Positions 8,426 through 15,841 of a stretch of 33,196 nucleotides of DNA are shown one piece after another. The stretch's first letter is position 1. Each line of letters opens with the position of its first letter. The notes under the pieces were generated by a model. It had not been told where the DNA came from, made no database searches, and saw nothing but the letters and a program-made list of their open reading frames with translations. Source of the DNA: JAXHLG01 sp964505305 (lineage in GTDB: Bacteria; Patescibacteriota; Minisyncoccia; Moranbacterales; DUUL01); NCBI GenBank assembly GCA_964505305.1, contig CAZDHE010000010.1:1-33196 (forward strand). The letters are read 5' to 3'. Position numbers and translations under genes: made by a program.

Positions 8426-9079
8426 ATGCCAGAGGAAAAAAAGCCGGCCAAAGAATCAACAGAAGACAAGACAGAGAAGCAAAATCAAGAAGATAGCAAA
8501 AAGGCAGCTAAAGATGAGGCCGAGAAATTAGACAATATTGCAGGTAAAAAGACCGATAAAGAGAAAGAAGGCTCTGAGTCCGAAGCTAAGAAGTCCGATC
8601 AGAAAGAAGTCAAGGAAGAATTAGCGGCTAAAAAAGCTGACGCTGAAGGCTCTACCGAGGATTCAATTCAGCAGGAGTCTTCTCAGAAAGAAATTAAAAT
8701 CAAGCGGAAGAAAAAGAGAAAGGTAAGGCGCCAGATTCAAAAGGGTAAAGCCTTTGTAAAATCAACTTACAATAACACTGTGGTGACTTTGTGTGATTTG
8801 CATGGAAATACTTTGGCTTGGTCTTCTTCAGGTTTGCTTGGTTTTAAAGGGGCCAAGAAGGCAACTACTTATGCTGCTTCCCAGGTTGTTACAGACGTTG
8901 CAGAGAAAGTGCAAAAGTATGGACTAAAGGATTTAGAGGTTTTTGTTAAGGGCGTGGGATCCGGAAGAGAATCCGCCGTTAGAACCTTGGCTCAAAAAGG
9001 GTTTAATTTGAATGTGATAAAAGATAAAACTCCTATTCCTCACAACGGATGCCGACCTCCCAAGCCAAGAAGGGTTTAA
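8426..9079 (+). CDS. rpsK: 30S ribosomal protein S11 with a long charged N-terminal extension
   Basis: 217 residues against the usual 125-130. The S11 domain runs from about residue 93 (KKKRKVRRQIQKGKAFVKST) through NNTVVTLCDLHGNTLAWSS to the conserved end PHNGCRPPKPRRV. Residues 1-92 are a Lys/Glu/Asp/Ser-rich, probably disordered extension. There is no Met between residue 1 and the S11 domain, so the extension is likely translated. S11 forms part of the 30S platform and contacts the E-site mRNA region. Similar Lys/Glu extensions occur on L17 here. Confidence 0.95.
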   Translation: MPEEKKPAKESTEDKTEKQNQEDSKKAAKDEAEKLDNIAGKKTDKEKEGSESEAKKSDQKEVKEELAAKKADAEGSTEDSIQQESSQKEIKIKRKKKRKVRRQIQKGKAFVKSTYNNTVVTLCDLHGNTLAWSSSGLLGFKGAKKATTYAASQVVTDVAEKVQKYGLKDLEVFVKGVGSGRESAVRTLAQKGFNLNVIKDKTPIPHNGCRPPKPRRV

Positions 9080-9127
9080 TGATAGAGAAAATTTTGAATT
9101 ATTATAATTTTAATTAATTTTTTTAAG

Positions 9128-9763
9128 ATGGCAAGAATTTCAGAATCAAAATGCAGGCTATGCAGAAGAGCGGGAGAAAAGCTTTTTTTGAAAGGAGAGA
9201 GATGTTCTACTCCTAAGTGTGTTATGACCAAGAGGCCTTATCCGCCGGGAGAACACGGAAGCAAGAACAAGCGGAAAGGTTTGAGCGAATATGGTAAACA
9301 GCTTCTTCAAAAGCAGAAAGTGAGAAGAATTTACGGAATAAGCGAGAAACAATTCAGGAAACATTTAACGGATGCCAGCAAGAAAAAGGGTGTTGCCGGA
9401 GATAATTTAATTATAAGGCTGGAAACCAGATTGGACAACGTAGTTTTTAGGATGGGGCTGGCTGAGTCCAGAGCTTTGGCTCGGCAATTGGTAAAACATG
9501 GTCATATACTGGTAAATGGCAGAAAATTGGATATTCCTTCCGCTGAAGTTGGATTGGGAGATGAGATTTCGGTCAAAGAGACCAAAAAAGAGAAAAGTTA
9601 CTTCAAGGATAGAAAAATGGTTTTGAGTAAAAACTTAAATACTCCAAGCTGGCTAACCTTTGATGTTAAGAAGATGGCGGGAAAAGTTTTGGCCAAACCA
9701 GCCAAGGAAGAAGCCGAAGTTGGTGTAGACGCCCAGGAAATAGTGGAATTTTATTCCAGATAG
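9128..9763 (+). CDS. rpsD: 30S ribosomal protein S4
   Basis: 211 residues. The N-terminal zinc motif is present (CRLCRRAGEKLFLKGERC, then STPKC), making this the zinc-binding form. YPPGEHGSKNKRKGLSEYGKQ and the S4 RNA-binding domain (LETRLDNVVFRMGLAESRA, then VKHGHILVNGRKLDIPS) follow. S4 is a primary 16S-binding protein that starts 30S assembly. It is in the standard order between rpsK and rpoA, with no Shine-Dalgarno site. Confidence 0.97.
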   Translation: MARISESKCRLCRRAGEKLFLKGERCSTPKCVMTKRPYPPGEHGSKNKRKGLSEYGKQLLQKQKVRRIYGISEKQFRKHLTDASKKKGVAGDNLIIRLETRLDNVVFRMGLAESRALARQLVKHGHILVNGRKLDIPSAEVGLGDEISVKETKKEKSYFKDRKMVLSKNLNTPSWLTFDVKKMAGKVLAKPAKEEAEVGVDAQEIVEFYSR

Positions 9764-9827
9764 TTTTTTGTCTGTTTAGCTTTTTTGAAAGTTAAACAGT
9801 TATATTTAAAGATTAAAAGATAAAAAT

Positions 9828-10766
9828 ATGCTTTCCGTATCACTTCCAAACACTCCCACGTTTAAAAAAATCGGCGAGAATAAGACCCGATTTGTTATTG
9901 AAGCTTGCTATCCCGGTTACGGGGTTACTATCGGCAATGCTTTGAGAAGAATTCTCTTATCTTCCTTGGGAGGAAGCGCTATTACTGAAATTAAGATAAA
10001 AGGGGCAACTCATGAGTTTACCACTATTAAGAACGTTAAGGAAGACGTAGTGCAACTGATGCTGAACTTGAAAAAAGTTAGATTTAAGATTCATAGTGGA
10101 GAAGAAGAGGTGGTAAAACTCAAGGTCAAAGGCCAAAAGACCGCTTTAGCCAAAGATATAAAATTATCTTCTAATGTCGAGATAGCCAATCCTGATCAAT
10201 ATATTGCAACCTTAACTTCTAGCAATGCGGAGCTTGAAATAGATATAAAAGTGGAGAAGGGTATAGGTTATGTGCCGGTAGAGCAACAAAAAAAAGAAGA
10301 GAAAGAACTGGGAGTCATTTCTATAGATGCCATTTTCAACCCCATTAAAAGAGTTAATTTCAATGTCAGTAATATGAGAGTGGGCAAGCGAACTGACTAT
10401 GATAGGATAACTTTAGAAATAGAAACTGACGGAACCACTACTCCGGAAGAGGCTTATTCTGAAGCTGTAGAGGTTTTGATGTCTCAGTTTAATGCGATTA
10501 TGGACATAAAGGAGGCTTCCGAAAAAGAGGAGCAGGAAGAAGAGTCGGAAAAGAAGACCGAGAAAAAGAAAAATTCTACGGAAATTTCCAATCTGGAATT
10601 ATCTACCAGAATTCACAACGTATTAGAATCAAATGAGGTGAAGACTGTAGAGGAATTATCCTCCATGACAGAGAGCGACTTGAAAGATTTGAATGGAATG
10701 GGAAAGAAAGGGATGGAAGAAATTGTTGAAGCTATGAAAAGACTTGGCTACTCTTTAAAGCAATAA
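9828..10766 (+). CDS. rpoA: RNA polymerase alpha subunit
   Basis: 312 residues, normal length. The N-terminal assembly domain has YGVTIGNALRRILLSSLGG, the dimer and beta/beta-prime contact signature. A Glu/Lys-rich linker at about 226-250 leads to a complete C-terminal domain with LSTRIHNVLESNEVKTVEEL and LNGMGKKGMEEIVEAM, which keeps the DNA-binding Arg, Asn and Lys positions for UP-element contact. It lies between rpsD and rplQ as is usual. Confidence 0.97.
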   Translation: MLSVSLPNTPTFKKIGENKTRFVIEACYPGYGVTIGNALRRILLSSLGGSAITEIKIKGATHEFTTIKNVKEDVVQLMLNLKKVRFKIHSGEEEVVKLKVKGQKTALAKDIKLSSNVEIANPDQYIATLTSSNAELEIDIKVEKGIGYVPVEQQKKEEKELGVISIDAIFNPIKRVNFNVSNMRVGKRTDYDRITLEIETDGTTTPEEAYSEAVEVLMSQFNAIMDIKEASEKEEQEEESEKKTEKKKNSTEISNLELSTRIHNVLESNEVKTVEELSSMTESDLKDLNGMGKKGMEEIVEAMKRLGYSLKQ

Positions 10767-10810
10767 AGCTTAAGGCAGATTTAATAAGGTAAAAGTTGAA
10801 TGATATTTCT

Positions 10811-11362
10811 ATGAGAAAAAGAATCAAAGGAAGAAAAATTGGAAGGCAAAAAGATCAAAGGACAGCCTTAATGAGGACTCTTTTAGTTAGTTTAATTAAA
10901 GAGAAAAGAATTGAAACCACCCTCCCCAAAGCTAAAGAGTTAAGGTCTTTTGCGGAAAGGAAGATTACTATTGCCAAAAGAGGTCTAAAGGGAGATGATT
11001 TAACTAAGTTGGCCAAGCTGAGGCTTCTGAAAAAAGATTTGCCCGATCAGAAAATTGTCAATGAATTATTCAAAATAGCTGATTTTTTTCAAGAAAGGGA
11101 AGGCGGTTATACCAGGATTTTAAAGTTAATGCCCAGGAAAAGCGACGCAGCAGAAAGGGCTATTTTGGAATGGACCGAAAGAGAGAAAATGATTGAAAAA
11201 GGGGAAAAGAAAAAGAAGAAAGAGGATAAGGCCGATGCCAAGAATGTCAAAGAAGGCTCAGCTCTTAAGGAGAAAAAGGAAGAGGAGACAAAGAAGAAGA
11301 GTGTTGAGTCAAAAAAAGAAGGACCGGATAAATCCAACCATAAAGATAGCAAAGAGGCTTAA
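10811..11362 (+). CDS. rplQ: 50S ribosomal protein L17 with a charged C-terminal tail
   Basis: 183 residues from the ATG at 10811, which gives the family start MRKRIKGRKIGRQKDQRTAL; a TTG five codons earlier is possible but less like other L17. The L17 core ends at about residue 124 with LKLMPRKSDAAERAILEW, typical of the family. The last 55-60 residues are a Lys/Glu/Asp/Ser tail absent from ordinary L17 (about 120 residues). L17 lies by the 50S peptide-exit tunnel. It follows rpoA as usual. Confidence 0.95.
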   Translation: MRKRIKGRKIGRQKDQRTALMRTLLVSLIKEKRIETTLPKAKELRSFAERKITIAKRGLKGDDLTKLAKLRLLKKDLPDQKIVNELFKIADFFQEREGGYTRILKLMPRKSDAAERAILEWTEREKMIEKGEKKKKKEDKADAKNVKEGSALKEKKEEETKKKSVESKKEGPDKSNHKDSKEA

Positions 11363-11451
11363 CGTTGAAGTTGTTTATTTTTGGAGAATTTTATTATTCT
11401 TATCTAAAAATAGGCAAGCGGAATCATCAATATTATTTTTTAAGATGAGGT

Positions 11452-11868
11452 ATGAAGAATCAAGTAAATAAGAAAGAAGAAGCTCAAAAATTTGTTTTAT
11501 ATGATGCCAATGGTCAAATTTTGGGAAGAATGGCAACTGAGATTGCCGGAGTTTTATCCGGAAAAAACGAGGTGGATTACAATCCCAGAATAGGAGGAAA
11601 GGATTGGGTTATTGTTATTAATTCCGATAAAATAAGGTTGAGCGGGGAAAAAGAGAAAAAGAAACAATATTGGAGGCATTCCGGTTATCCCGGCGGTATT
11701 TATGTTAGAAATTTTAAAGAGATGAAAGAGAAAGACTCTCGCGAGATTATTGTAAAAGCTGTTAAAGGTATGTTGCCTAAGAACAAACTTGGAAAAGAGG
11801 CTCTAAAGAGATTGCGAGTTTTCAAAGATCAAGAACATCCTTATAAAGATAAAGTTGTTAAAGCTTAG
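11452..11868 (+). CDS. rplM: 50S ribosomal protein L13
   Basis: 138 residues. Recognised by LYDANGQILGRMATEIAGVLSG, INSDKIRLSGEKEKKKQYWR, HSGYPGGIY, and VKGMLPKNKLGKEALKRL near the end. L13 is an early 23S-binding assembly protein. It is paired with rpsI, the usual gene partner, and follows rplQ as in many bacteria. No Shine-Dalgarno site is clear. Confidence 0.97.
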   Translation: MKNQVNKKEEAQKFVLYDANGQILGRMATEIAGVLSGKNEVDYNPRIGGKDWVIVINSDKIRLSGEKEKKKQYWRHSGYPGGIYVRNFKEMKEKDSREIIVKAVKGMLPKNKLGKEALKRLRVFKDQEHPYKDKVVKA

Positions 11869-11889
11869 CAGATTTAATTATTACTAATT

Positions 11890-12312
11890 ATGGCTAAAAA
11901 AGATTATATGGCGAAAAAAAGCAAGAATTATTTTGAAGGCTTGGGAAGAAGAAAAGAAAGTGTTGCCAGAGTAAGAATTATGGATTCTGAGGAATCCGGA
12001 ATTGTGGTTAATGACAAAAATTTAGAAGACTTTTTTCCTATTGCGGAACTTCGCAGCGCATTAACCGCTCCTCTTAGAGCTACGGGAATGGAAGATAAGC
12101 TGGAAGTTTCTATAAAAACTCAAGGAGGAGGAGTGAGGGGACAGGCTGAGGCTGCCAGGATGGGCATTGCTCGGGCTTTGGTTAAATATAATGATGATTT
12201 TCATCAAATTTTAAAGGACATGGATTACCTCAAAAGAGATTCTCGAAAGAAAGAGAGAAAGAAACCGGGTCTTAAAAAATCCAGAAGAGCTGCTCAATGG
12301 AGGAAGAGATAA
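11890..12312 (+). CDS. rpsI: 30S ribosomal protein S9
   Basis: 140 residues. Signatures are GLGRRKESVARVRI, PLRATGMEDKLEVSIKTQGG, GGVRGQAEAARMGIARALVKY, and the C-terminal GLKKSRRAAQWRKR whose last Arg reaches the P-site tRNA. A second ATG seven codons in (11911) is another possible start, since the S9 fold begins only at about residue 15. It is the last gene of the ribosomal-protein operon. No strong terminator is seen before the rRNA promoter. Confidence 0.96.
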   Translation: MAKKDYMAKKSKNYFEGLGRRKESVARVRIMDSEESGIVVNDKNLEDFFPIAELRSALTAPLRATGMEDKLEVSIKTQGGGVRGQAEAARMGIARALVKYNDDFHQILKDMDYLKRDSRKKERKKPGLKKSRRAAQWRKR

Positions 12313-12984
12313 ATTTTTGTATTTTATCGAAGCAAATCGAACTGCAATAATCGGAAATTGTTAACTTTTATCTGGATGGTTGAATATTTCGGGTTTAGGA
12401 GAAATGCTGTTTTAAAAAATATATCTACCTGGAATTTTTTGGGCAAAAATGACTTTCAGAAATGTATTTTGGTCGATTGAGAGAATTTTTAAGTGAACAA
12501 AATGAGTAATAGTTGATTCTTGAAAATTTGATTCTTTAAAGCTTTATTGAAAGTATTGACACGGAGCTTTTTGTTTGCTAAATTATAAAAGCAATTCGAG
12601 AGTGTTGCTCAAGAAAAGCGGATTAGTTCTTAGATTTTTAAGAATTAAGCTTAAATTAGTGCAAAAAATTCTTTAAAATATTTTTTGGCAAAGACAATCG
12701 ATTTTAGCCAAAAGGTTAAAATGGGTTGTTTTTGTTGGTAAAAGCGGATATTTTGCGGATTGTTATAGCAAGATGCGAATATTACGCGGAGAGCCAAAAA
12801 AAACAAGGAACTTTGAAAATAGAATAGATAAATAAACCTATCACAATTTTTTGCGGTTAGTCCAAATTAGTTACTTGTAATTCGTAATTTGTAATTCGGG
12901 TTACAAGTACTGATTAGAGCCAAATAAAAAGAATCAAAATTCTTCGATATAATTAATTAGTTGAGTAATCAACTGGTCTAATTT
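12313..12984 (+). other. Gap and long 16S leader, no gene
   Basis: No supported coding region. After the promoter, the leader holds CTTTGAAAATAGAATA at about 12810, a motif reminiscent of rRNA leaders in Gram-positive bacteria, and an inverted repeat ACTTGTAA (12873-12880)/TTACAAGT (12901-12908) around repeated GTAATT units. These GTAATT units resemble the ends of the 88-bp element found inside the 16S gene. A small hairpin GTTGA-GTAA-TCAAC lies just before the 16S start. Confidence 0.5.
12556..12584 (+). promoter_or_regulatory. rRNA promoter
   Basis: TTGACA (12556-12561), a 17-base spacer, then TAAATT (12579-12584). It is the best promoter between rpsI and the 16S gene and would give a leader of about 390 bases. 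The same -10, TAAATT, precedes the first Nudix gene. Confidence 0.7.
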
Positions 12985-12986
12985 CT
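12976..12986 (+). other. 5' arm of the 16S processing stem
   Basis: GTC(T)AATTTCT just before the mature 16S start is complementary to AGAAATTGAC at 15080-15089 just after its end, with one bulged T. Such a stem normally brings both ends of pre-16S together for RNase III-type cleavage. The pairing is seen; the cleavage is inferred. Confidence 0.5.
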
Positions 12987-12990
12987 TTTC

Positions 12991-13030
<40 letters not shown>

Positions 13031-13076
13031 GATAAGGCATGCAAGTCGCATGTGTGTCTCACTCCGTTCGACACAC

Positions 13077-13164
13077 TGTAATTTGTGAATTAGTAATTAG
13101 TAATTTGGATATTTTCCTAATTACAGTCCGCCTAAGGTGGACGAAATTGCTAATTACCAATTAC
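13077..13164 (+). repeat. 88-bp MITE-like repeat, copy A, in 16S helix 6 region
   Basis: An 88-base element with imperfect inverted ends (GTAATTTGTGAATTAG against CTAATTACCAATTAC) and a central hairpin GTCCGCC-TAA-GGTGGAC that pairs fully with one G-U. It is identical base for base to 13749-13836. It sits between a perfect hairpin (GTGTGTC/GACACAC) and the GAGTGGCGAGCG stretch of V1. No coding capacity. Confidence 0.9.
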
Positions 13165-13296
13165 ACATGAGTGGCGAGCGAAGCGAGACACGCATGGCAA
13201 ACGGGTTAGTAACACGTAGGAACGTACCTCAAAGTCAGGAATAACCCGGAGAAATCCGGGATAATACCTGATAGTCTCTTCGGAGTAAAGCCGCTC

Positions 13297-13494
13297 ATAC
13301 CTCATTTCACTTGGTATTCGCAAACTCAAACTTCAATCCCGAGTATTCGGGACAAAACTCAAAATGAAGGTATCCCCTCGGGATGATTATTTATATTAAT
13401 CCGTCCCGAGTACTCGGGACACCAAAATTTTGACTTTTGAGATTTGACTTTTGAATTTAGCACCGAGTGAAGCGAGGTGTGAGTGACGCTTTGA
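13297..13494 (+). repeat. Insertion in 16S helix 10 (V2)
   Basis: About 198 bases lie between GCCGCTC (13290-13296) and GAGCGGC (13495-13501), which would close the helix. Inside are two copies of a palindrome, CCCGAGTATTCGGGA (from 13338) and GTCCCGAGTACTCGGGAC (13403-13420), and a hairpin CACC-GAGTGAAGCGA-GGTG. No open frame or intron signature is evident. Confidence 0.75.
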
Positions 13495-13605
13495 GAGCGG
13501 CCTGCGTCCTATCAGCTTGTTGGTGAGGTAAAGGCTCACCAAGGCTATGACGGGTAGGGGGCGTGAGAGCGTGATCCCCAACATTGGCACTGAGACACTG
13601 GCCAA

Positions 13606-13636
<31 letters not shown>

Positions 13637-13748
13637 CGGCAATGCACGAAAGTGTGACCGAGCGACGCCGCGTGCGGGATGAAGGCCTTCGGGTCGTAAA
13701 CCGCTTTTCTGAAGGAAGAAGCCGTGCTTCACTAATGTTCAGCACGTA

Positions 13749-13836
13749 TGTAATTTGTGAATTAGTAATTAGTAATTTGGATATTTTCCTAATTACAGTC
13801 CGCCTAAGGTGGACGAAATTGCTAATTACCAATTAC
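13749..13836 (+). repeat. 88-bp MITE-like repeat, copy B, in 16S helix 17 region
   Basis: Identical over all 88 bases to 13077-13164. It lies at the tip of the V3 helix and is followed by a perfect hairpin GTGCC-GAGTGTTAGCGA-GGCAC. Flanking 16S sequence on either side differs from copy A, so this is a repeat of the element alone. Confidence 0.9.
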
Positions 13837-14317
13837 GATGGTGCCGAGTGTTAGCGAGGCACGGATTGACGGTACTTCAGGAATAAGAGGTTGCTAACTG
13901 CGTGCCAGCAGCAGCGGTAATACGCAGACCTCGAGCGTTATCCGGATTTATTGGGCGTAAAGGGTGTGTAGGCGGATATGGCAGTCAGGCGTCAAATCAT
14001 CGAGCTCAACTCGATGGCTGCGTTTGAAACACCATATCTAGAGACAGGCAGAGGTTAACGGAACTCATGGTGTAGCAGTGAAATGCGTTGATATCATGGG
14101 GAACACCAAAGGCGAAGGCAGTTAACTGGGCCTTGTCTGACGCTGAGACACGAAAGCGTGGGGAGCGAAGGGGATTAGATACCCCCGTAGTCCACGCCCT
14201 AAACGTTGTGCGCTAGGCATTGGAAGTTTCGACCCTTTCAGTGTCGCAGCTAACGCGATAAGCGCACCGCCTGGGAAGTACGGCCGCAAGGTTAAAACTC
14301 AAAGGAATAGACGGGGA

Positions 14318-14353
<36 letters not shown>

Positions 14354-14557
14354 AATAAGCGAGGAACCTTACCAAGGTTAGACATCCTGCTGCACGGTCC
14401 GAGAAATCGGACAAGCCTACGAGGGTGCAGGACAGGCGTTGCATGGTTGTCGTCAGCTCGTGCTGTGAAGTGTTCCATTAAGTTGGGTAACGAGCGCAAC
14501 CCCTGCCGTGTGTTACAAGTGTCACACGGGACCGCCCAGCACACTGAGCGTAAGCTC

Positions 14558-14691
14558 AGAAATTCTAATATCAAAATCCTAAATCCTAAACAATTAAAAA
14601 ACTCAAATTCTAAAATTCAAAACAGTTTTGAAAATTTGAGTTTAGAAATTTGAATTTGTTTAGAGTTTAGATATTAAAATTTAGAGTTTCT
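14558..14691 (+). repeat. 134-base palindromic insertion in 16S helix 40
   Basis: The left half (from AGAAATTCTAATATC) is an imperfect reverse complement of the right half (ending TTAGAGTTTCT), with the centre at CAAAACAGTTTTG. It is almost pure A/T and is enclosed by CCCAGCAC and GTGCTGGG, the extended helix 40 stem. No open frame. Confidence 0.8.
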
Positions 14692-15079
14692 GTTCGTTTG
14701 CGAACAGCGTGCTGGGAGGAAGGTGGGGATGACGTCAAATCAGCATGGCCCTAGACACCTTGGGCGACACACATGCTACAATGGCCGGTACAATGGGTGG
14801 CGAGACCGCAAGGTGGAGCCAATCCCAAAAAGCCGGTCCCAGTTCGGATTGAGGTCTGCAACCCGACCTCATGAAGCCGGAATCGCTAGTAATCCCGAAT
14901 CAGCCATGTCGGGGTGAATACGTTCTCGGATCTTGTACTCACCGCCCGTCACATCAGGGAAGCCGGAAGTGCCCGAAGCTCCCAGTTCACTGGGAACCAC
15001 GGCAAGTCCGGTAACCAGGATGAAGTCGTAACAAGGCATCCGTAGCGGAAGCTGTGGATGGATCACCTCCTTTCTAGGG

Positions 15080-15089
15080 AGAAATTGAC
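15080..15089 (+). other. 3' arm of the 16S processing stem
   Basis: AGAAATTGAC directly after the mature 16S end pairs with the leader at 12976-12986. Its last bases are shared with the 5' arm of the stem that opens the downstream structured RNA, so the two pairings compete. Confidence 0.45.
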
Positions 15090-15290
15090 AATAACGTAGA
15101 GATGTTTCTTTGTTAAACGGACTTGGCTTTGCCAAGACGTTCGAAAAATTGTTATTGTCCGACGGTCGAACTCCGACTTTCGAGTCGGGGAACGTCAAAG
15201 GCTTAACAGAGCCAAATAATTCTGTAGCCGTGTTTGGTACAGACACGCTTTGGCTTTCGGGCTAATCGCAAAAAGTTTTGATAGGGAGTT
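15087..15290 (+). ncRNA. Structured RNA, copy 1, directly downstream of 16S
   Basis: GACAATAAC (15087-15095) pairs with GTTATTGTC (15151-15159), enclosing a hairpin CTTGGC-TTT-GCCAAG. The core from about 15149 aligns with 24489-24688. Shared features are GTTATTG-CCGAC, a hairpin CCGACT-TTCG-AGTCGG, a helix AGCCAAA (15210-15216)/TTTGGCT (15249-15255) that holds the hairpin CGTGTTTG-GTA-CAGACACG, and a pseudoknot TAGCC (15225-15229)/GGCTA (15260-15264). The invariant end is GCTAATCGCAAAAAGTTTTG, then ATAGG. Differences between the copies keep base pairing. It ends in its own terminator. I cannot name the family. It is not a tRNA, tmRNA, RNase P or SRP RNA by the motifs I know. The 5' end is uncertain. 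Confidence 0.7.
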
Positions 15291-15300
15291 TATATACCAA

Positions 15301-15315
15301 TCCGCCTCGAGCGGA
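15301..15315 (+). other. Hairpin between the RNA core and its terminator
   Basis: TCCGC-CTCGA-GCGGA forms a perfect 5-base-pair hairpin. It has no counterpart in the second RNA copy. Confidence 0.45.
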
Positions 15316-15330
15316 ATGGTTCTTACAAAA

Positions 15331-15355
15331 ACGGGGCGTATTGCCCTGTTTTTTT
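15331..15355 (+). terminator. Terminator of the 16S/structured-RNA transcript
   Basis: ACGGGGC-GTATT-GCCCTGT with one G-U pair, followed by seven T residues. It probably ends both the 16S transcript and the downstream RNA. Confidence 0.8.
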
Positions 15356-15768
15356 GTGGCATTTGGTTAATAAAATCCAAGACTATGGATAAGTGAACAA
15401 TGTTTCAGCTGACCAATATATATTTTTTATCTATACAATGTTGAATATTTATATTTAGTTCCAAATGATTTGAAATTATGATTGATTGAGCGGATTACTT
15501 AAAGATTAGGAAGTTTTAAAAAAAGATTCCGAAGTTTTTTGTTAAATGAATTGGAAGCAAAGATTCTTCTTGTGCGGATTTTTTTACATAAAACTTAATT
15601 AGGGCCTGCTGACGGAGCAGTAAGAAACGTAATAGATTTATATATTTAAAGCGGTGCGAGAAATTTTATTACCTTATTTATGGAATTTTGGTTAAAATAA
15701 TTTTTCCCCGTAAAACGGGACTATCAGATTTTTTTCAAAAATCAGCAACCTCTAATTAAAGGCCTACT
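15356..15768. other. Non-coding gap, no gene seen
   Basis: About 410 AT-rich bases with no convincing frame. A CCCCGTAAAACGGG hairpin and an AAATCAGATTTTTTTC / AAAAATCAGC stretch near 15705-15745 are the only structure noticed. They may be a second terminator or leader element. Confidence 0.4.
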
Positions 15769-15797
15769 TTGATTTGCACTGTTCTCTATGATATACT
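15769..15797 (+). promoter_or_regulatory. Promoter of the seven-gene lipid-type operon
   Basis: TTGATT (15769-15774), a 17-base spacer, TATACT (15792-15797), 44 bases before the first ATG. Good match at ideal spacing. The whole operon to 23432 could be read from it. Confidence 0.65.
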
Positions 15798-15841
15798 TTC
15801 AGAAAGATAATCAGTATTAAAATGGATTTTTAGGATAAATT

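Noticed and set aside
13077..13164. 16S insertion as a self-splicing intron
   Set aside because: Too short, no intron core seen, and it lies at the tip of a variable helix rather than at a conserved intron site.
15151..15195. A T-loop-like GGTCGAACTCC, suggesting a tRNA after 16S
   Set aside because: No acceptor or anticodon arm can be built around it, and the same block recurs in RNA copy 2 with a different helix.
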